Shown here: one piece after another, positions 54,898-64,000 of the stretch
How positions within the stretch are numbered: the first letter of the stretch is position 1
How the letters are laid out: each line of letters begins with the position of its first letter
Assembly (NCBI RefSeq): GCF_947623445.1
Contig: NC_135241.1
Span: forward strand, 23,376,501 to 23,440,500
Direction of reading: 5' to 3'
DNA from: Clavelina lepadiformis
Taxonomy: Eukaryota; Chordata; Ascidiacea; Aplousobranchia; Clavelinidae
DNA: 64,000 bases
Translations under genes and position numbers: made by a program
The notes under the pieces: model-generated
Told to the model about the DNA's origin: nothing
The model's database searches: none
The model's input: only the letters and a program-made list of their open reading frames with translations

Positions 54898-56150
54898 GAA
54901 AGTCATCATTGAGAATTGTTCTATTTAAACTTGTCAACCTGTCAAGTGAACGAATTTTGATGGACAAAGTAAACATTGATGATATTAAGTTGGAAGATCT
55001 TCACAGGAATCTCTGACAATATTGTGACGATGAATTTTCGAAAGGGCTAGAGCGAACTCACCTGAAAAAAACGGGAGTTTTTCCCAAAAGTTTACAACTT
55101 TCTAGAAAAGGAAATTAGTGTTGGGTGAGCTGTTTCAACAGCTCAGGGCTTAGATTTTTCACTAAATATATTCTCAATTACCTTCAGTTTCAAGAATATG
55201 TTCCCAAAATACAAAGCATCGCCTACAGTACTTTACAGAAAGCATCATGAGATCATGATTTTAATGCATTCAACTGGCAGCAAGATGTATTATGTTAAAA
55301 TTTAACTTTATTTTTCGACCCAGATATGAGCAGATCCAGAAAAATTTGAGGCGGAAATTGACGAAAACGGTGAAAATTTTAGCGTCAGTGAATGCCAGCT
55401 GCTGTGTATGGCGCGCGCCATCTTGCGGCAGTCTAGAATAATTGTTTTTGACGAAGCCATAGCTGCGATTGACAGCGAGACTGACAGTTTGGTTCAGGAG
55501 ACGATACGCGATGCGTTTAAGAATTGCACGATGTTAACAATCGCACATCGATTGAACACAGTTTTCATTTGTGACCAAGAGTTTGGTACTGGTTGATGAG
55601 AAAGGTATAAGATGTCTCATCATTTGCTCAAAAAATGCGTTATATTAATAATGAACATTTGTATAGCGCCCAATATCCGATTAAAAAACGCTCAGAGGCG
55701 CTTCACAGTCAACAAATAAACTGTAAGTAACATACAAAATATAAAAGATGAAAAACATCGAAGCGTTACGGTAAAAATCCAGATATAAAACGTTGCAACA
55801 AAAAAGCAAAGTGAAAAAATGTGCTTTTAGTAATTTTGTAAAAGAGTTCAGGTTTTCCAAAGCACACACGTCTCGCGGGAGATCATTCCAGGCCTGGGCA
55901 GCCGCTTCAAAAAGCACTTTGTTACCATACGCAGCGCATTGCATTTGCATCAAGTTTGAGGCTGCCTATAATATCACGCGCGTAGTAGAATTTGATGAAC
56001 CGACAACGTTAGTGAGAAACCGAAAGTCTCATTTCTCAAAAATGATCCTCGCAGCCGCCGACTTCCAAGACAAACATGGGGTCTAGAGTGATGACGTCAT
56101 TGCTGGGATGTCTGTCGATTCTAAAGAGTCACGCGACGGTGGTTACGTAA
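54898..56150 (+). pseudogene. ABCC5-like 3' fragment (NBD2), dead
   Basis: Three exon-equivalents of the neighbouring transporter are present. Exon 26 (about 54898-55070) keeps [20 protein letters not shown] and VNIDDIKLEDLHRNL, then has a stop and an internal deletion before ERTHLK-like sequence. Exon 27 (about 55322-55597) keeps its tail [16 protein letters not shown] and [12 protein letters not shown]. Its ABC signature is mutated from SVGERQ to SVSECQ and Walker B from LDEAT to FDEAI. Exon 28 (about 55981-56150) has VVEFDEPTTLV followed by a frameshift and stop. A LINE 3' end lies between the last two. There is no TMD or NBD1, so it cannot work as a transporter. Confidence 0.88.
55640..55978 (-). 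mobile_element. 5'-truncated LINE 3' end inside the ABCC5 pseudogene
   Basis: On the minus strand, FEAAAQAWNDLPRDVCAL then NSFTKLLKAHFF is the C-terminal signature of L2/CR1-type reverse transcriptase ORFs (normally F..AAP..WN.LP...R...S...FK..LK.HLF). After the stop come GCGCCTCTGAGCG, then GGGCGCTATACAAATG, then a TTATTAATA tail, typical of such LINE 3' ends. It separates pseudo-exon 27 from pseudo-exon 28, so it inserted in that intron. Confidence 0.75.
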
Positions 56151-56159
56151 ACGAAGCAT

Positions 56160-58322
56160 ACGAAAACGAAAGGAGATCGAGCATCTCATTATCTTCTGGC
56201 GATATTCAAGTATATGGAAAAGATTTGTGTCTATTGGAAGTAGATGAGGTCACGGAACTTTGATTTTGAGTTACAGTTTTACCCTCGACTTCGGCTATTA
56301 CCCTTGCTTTAACTGTTACTGCAATTCCAATGTCGCTGGACGCTTGTTTATTATAGTAGCAGTAGAACATGTTGAAACTTAGGTCTTTTAGCGCGTTTCT
56401 CCATTTTGAAAGGGTTTTGTTTTTATTAAAATCAATCGTGCGTGGTTTGTGAATTAATAGATCTCCGTTATATTTCAATTTCCATTCTGAAGTTTCAAAA
56501 ATAAATGTGTTTGTTCAAACATAATTGAATAATTAGCGTGCAGGTCCAAATTAGACTTAACGGGATAGATTTGGCAGTATTTAGCGCTTTTTTCATGCCT
56601 TAGTTACGTCATTGCCCGCAATTTGCATTTTCAACAACATCATTAATCATTACATCAGTCGTCACATACTCAGTAACGACCTTTCTTTTGTTGCCTACAA
56701 TGGAACAGTTATGTACTATAAGTGCTGTATCGGCTTCGTTACATTATATGTATATTCATGCATATTCATTACAACGCATATTCATTACGTGAATAGTCGT
56801 TCCGCTTGACTGAGGGCTTCCCTGCGCCTTGCATCGCTTGTTTGCCGGATATTTCGTCATTGATTGCTGGGTTATTACATCTGACGATTGAAATTATTTC
56901 ATTATTTTCTACTCTGTCGCATTTCGCTGCACAAAGGAAGGTATAGTCGCTAGTGTTACGACTGAGTACACCGTATGACGGTCCGAACCAGCGTTCGTTG
57001 ATATCTGCAGTCTATGTGGTTACGTAATATCAAAACAAGGCTTTGGCGAGTGTCTGAGTCGGATGCTATGAACGGTATCGCTTTTTAAGCGGAACTTGAC
57101 ACTTGACCTACATAGAGAGGCGGCCTCGTGGTGTTTTGCGCTATTTACAGTTACACTATCGCTTAGACGTTAAATGACCATGGTTTGCACTGCGTAAGCC
57201 ATAGCATACCGTTAAGGGGAAAGTTAGGGTAAGGTTCTTTGGTTATGTAACGTTTTGCATGGAGATGCCTTTTCATTGAGTGCTTACTGCATTGTGCTGC
57301 GTAATTCCACATTGTTTGCTAGGTAAATTAACCACGACCGTATAGACAAATAAACCTTTTCACTGAGAACTTTGTCGTTAATTTCTCTAATTTGTTCAAA
57401 GTCAGATAGATTTGTTATTTATTATGTTTAACCCGCGCCTTTGTCGTAACGTTCACCGCTTTATATCTGCCTCCAACCAATTTCCTTCTAGCTTCGGCTT
57501 GACTTGACTTGAGGTTGATGCCTGAAAGAAAATAAATAAGCTGTTTTTGTGGCGTGGCTTTACTTCTAATTTCGTTGTGAACTTATATAATGTAGACCAT
57601 TTGAAAGTAATTTCTGTTCAAAATCATTGCGGTTACTTACGATCAAAGAAGTTCAACTCTGGTCCGTCGCAAGCCTCTGATGAAAAGCAACACGTGACAA
57701 TGTTTGCTCTATTATGTCATAGGCTCTCTCACGTAGCTACTTTGACTTTTCACCCAGTGAACACTTCCGGACATCAAAGTGCTGAGTAATATCGGCTGAA
57801 TAGGATTGCGATATAAAGTGAAAGCACACGACAAACTGACCGGACATCAAAGCAAGTATAGTCTCAGGCCACCGACTTTCCTGGTAAGCAAGGAAAACGT
57901 TTTACAATCTCATGTATGAGAACTTACTAATCAGCCTAGTTTAGTTACCTTTAGTTACCTTTAGCGTAGTCTGGTATGGAGCTATTTATTTTTTCATCAT
58001 TAATTAAGCTGATTGGGGTATTTCTAAAGCACGCAAGTCAGCACCAAGGGAAAAGGAAATTGCTATTCAATAACTTTCGAAAGGTGAATGATCGGTCGGA
58101 CATACCTGCAGCCTACGTTATCATGCATAGATTGTATCCAAAAGACAATAAACTGTCGCAGACAGATTATGTACAGGCTAAGACTCAGCACAACTTTTGC
58201 GCGTTTTGCTCGCTTACGTGATATGTTTTTGTAGTTTTTGTATGTATTTATCAAAAGTAGGTGATTGAAGTGTGTTTTGAAAAACTTTAATTGACGAAAA
58301 GAATATCAACAACACACCCAGC
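56160..58322. other. 5' flank of the plus-strand ABCC5-like gene; no other gene seen
   Basis: No exon chain is recognisable in 2.1 kb. Small direct repeats occur (TTAGTTACCTTTAGTTACC near 57946, GCATATTCATTACAACGCATATTCATTAC near 56759). Open frames at 56206-56478, 57547-57789 and 57976-58221 show no family. The promoter for the gene starting at 58323 should be in this interval. Confidence 0.35.
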
Positions 58323-63918
<5,596 letters not shown>

Positions 63919-64000
63919 GTAAGACGAAGAGAGGTTGTCTTAAATTTTCTGTCTATTGGAATACAATTTCGCGAACTAAGTTAGAACAACGTTATGCGTC

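Noticed and set aside
55681..55953. Novel 90-residue minus-strand gene inside the ABCC5 pseudogene
   Set aside because: The FEAAAQAWNDLP...FTKLLKAHFF pattern and 3' tail identify it as the end of a LINE reverse-transcriptase ORF.

Overview
The window is AT-rich eukaryotic DNA from a metazoan. All convincing genes are split into many short exons joined by GT-AG introns, and mobile elements are abundant. The protein families fit an invertebrate animal. The compact introns and base composition suggest a tunicate or similar marine invertebrate, but that is an inference and the species cannot be fixed from the sequence.

Layout. (1) 0.6-22 kb holds a cluster of 2-oxoglutarate/Fe(II) dioxygenases of the gamma-butyrobetaine/trimethyllysine hydroxylase (BBOX1/TMLHE) family. 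Three nine-exon copies are present: A at 829-4206 (-), B at 13185-15546 (+) and C at 18319-20862 (-). There is also a gutted fragment D at 10929-11303 (-). B and C lie in two large inverted arms. A pogo/Tigger element sits in the B arm and is absent from the matching site in the C arm. A decayed hAT transposon and hAT MITEs are scattered around. (2) 24.4-34.5 kb holds one unusual minus-strand gene model. It starts with a run of short, phase-matched exons coding Arg/Ser/Asp-rich peptides. A large exon follows with two C2H2-like zinc fingers and the first half of a tyrosine-recombinase-like (Crypton-type) domain. After that come a five-fold tandem array of paired micro-exons, a Tudor-like exon and a basic C-terminal exon. 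Its introns contain a Tigger remnant and a LINE lacking its reverse transcriptase. (3) 36.45-40.6 kb is a satellite of about 21 copies of a ~202 bp unit in three interspersed variants. (4) 41.2-42.0 kb is a repeat built on a self-complementary GAAACAAATTTTGTTCC-like motif. (5) 42-64 kb holds two ABCC5/MRP5-like ABC transporter genes arranged head to head. One is complete on the minus strand (28 exons, 1472 aa). The other is on the plus strand and cut by the window end after its 16th exon. Between them lie a dead ABCC5 3' fragment interrupted by a LINE 3' end, and a DNA transposon remnant with ~100 bp terminal inverted repeats.

Functional reading. The dioxygenase copies keep the zinc-binding, iron-binding and 2-oxoglutarate-binding residues, so a lineage-specific expansion of carnitine-pathway-type enzymes is plausible. 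The ABCC5-like pair are probably organic-anion/nucleotide efflux pumps. The 24-34 kb gene looks like a domesticated recombinase-derived chromatin or RNA-associated protein, and it is the most novel item here. Exon boundaries were placed by eye from splice consensus, reading-frame continuity and comparison between paralogous copies; no transcript evidence was available.
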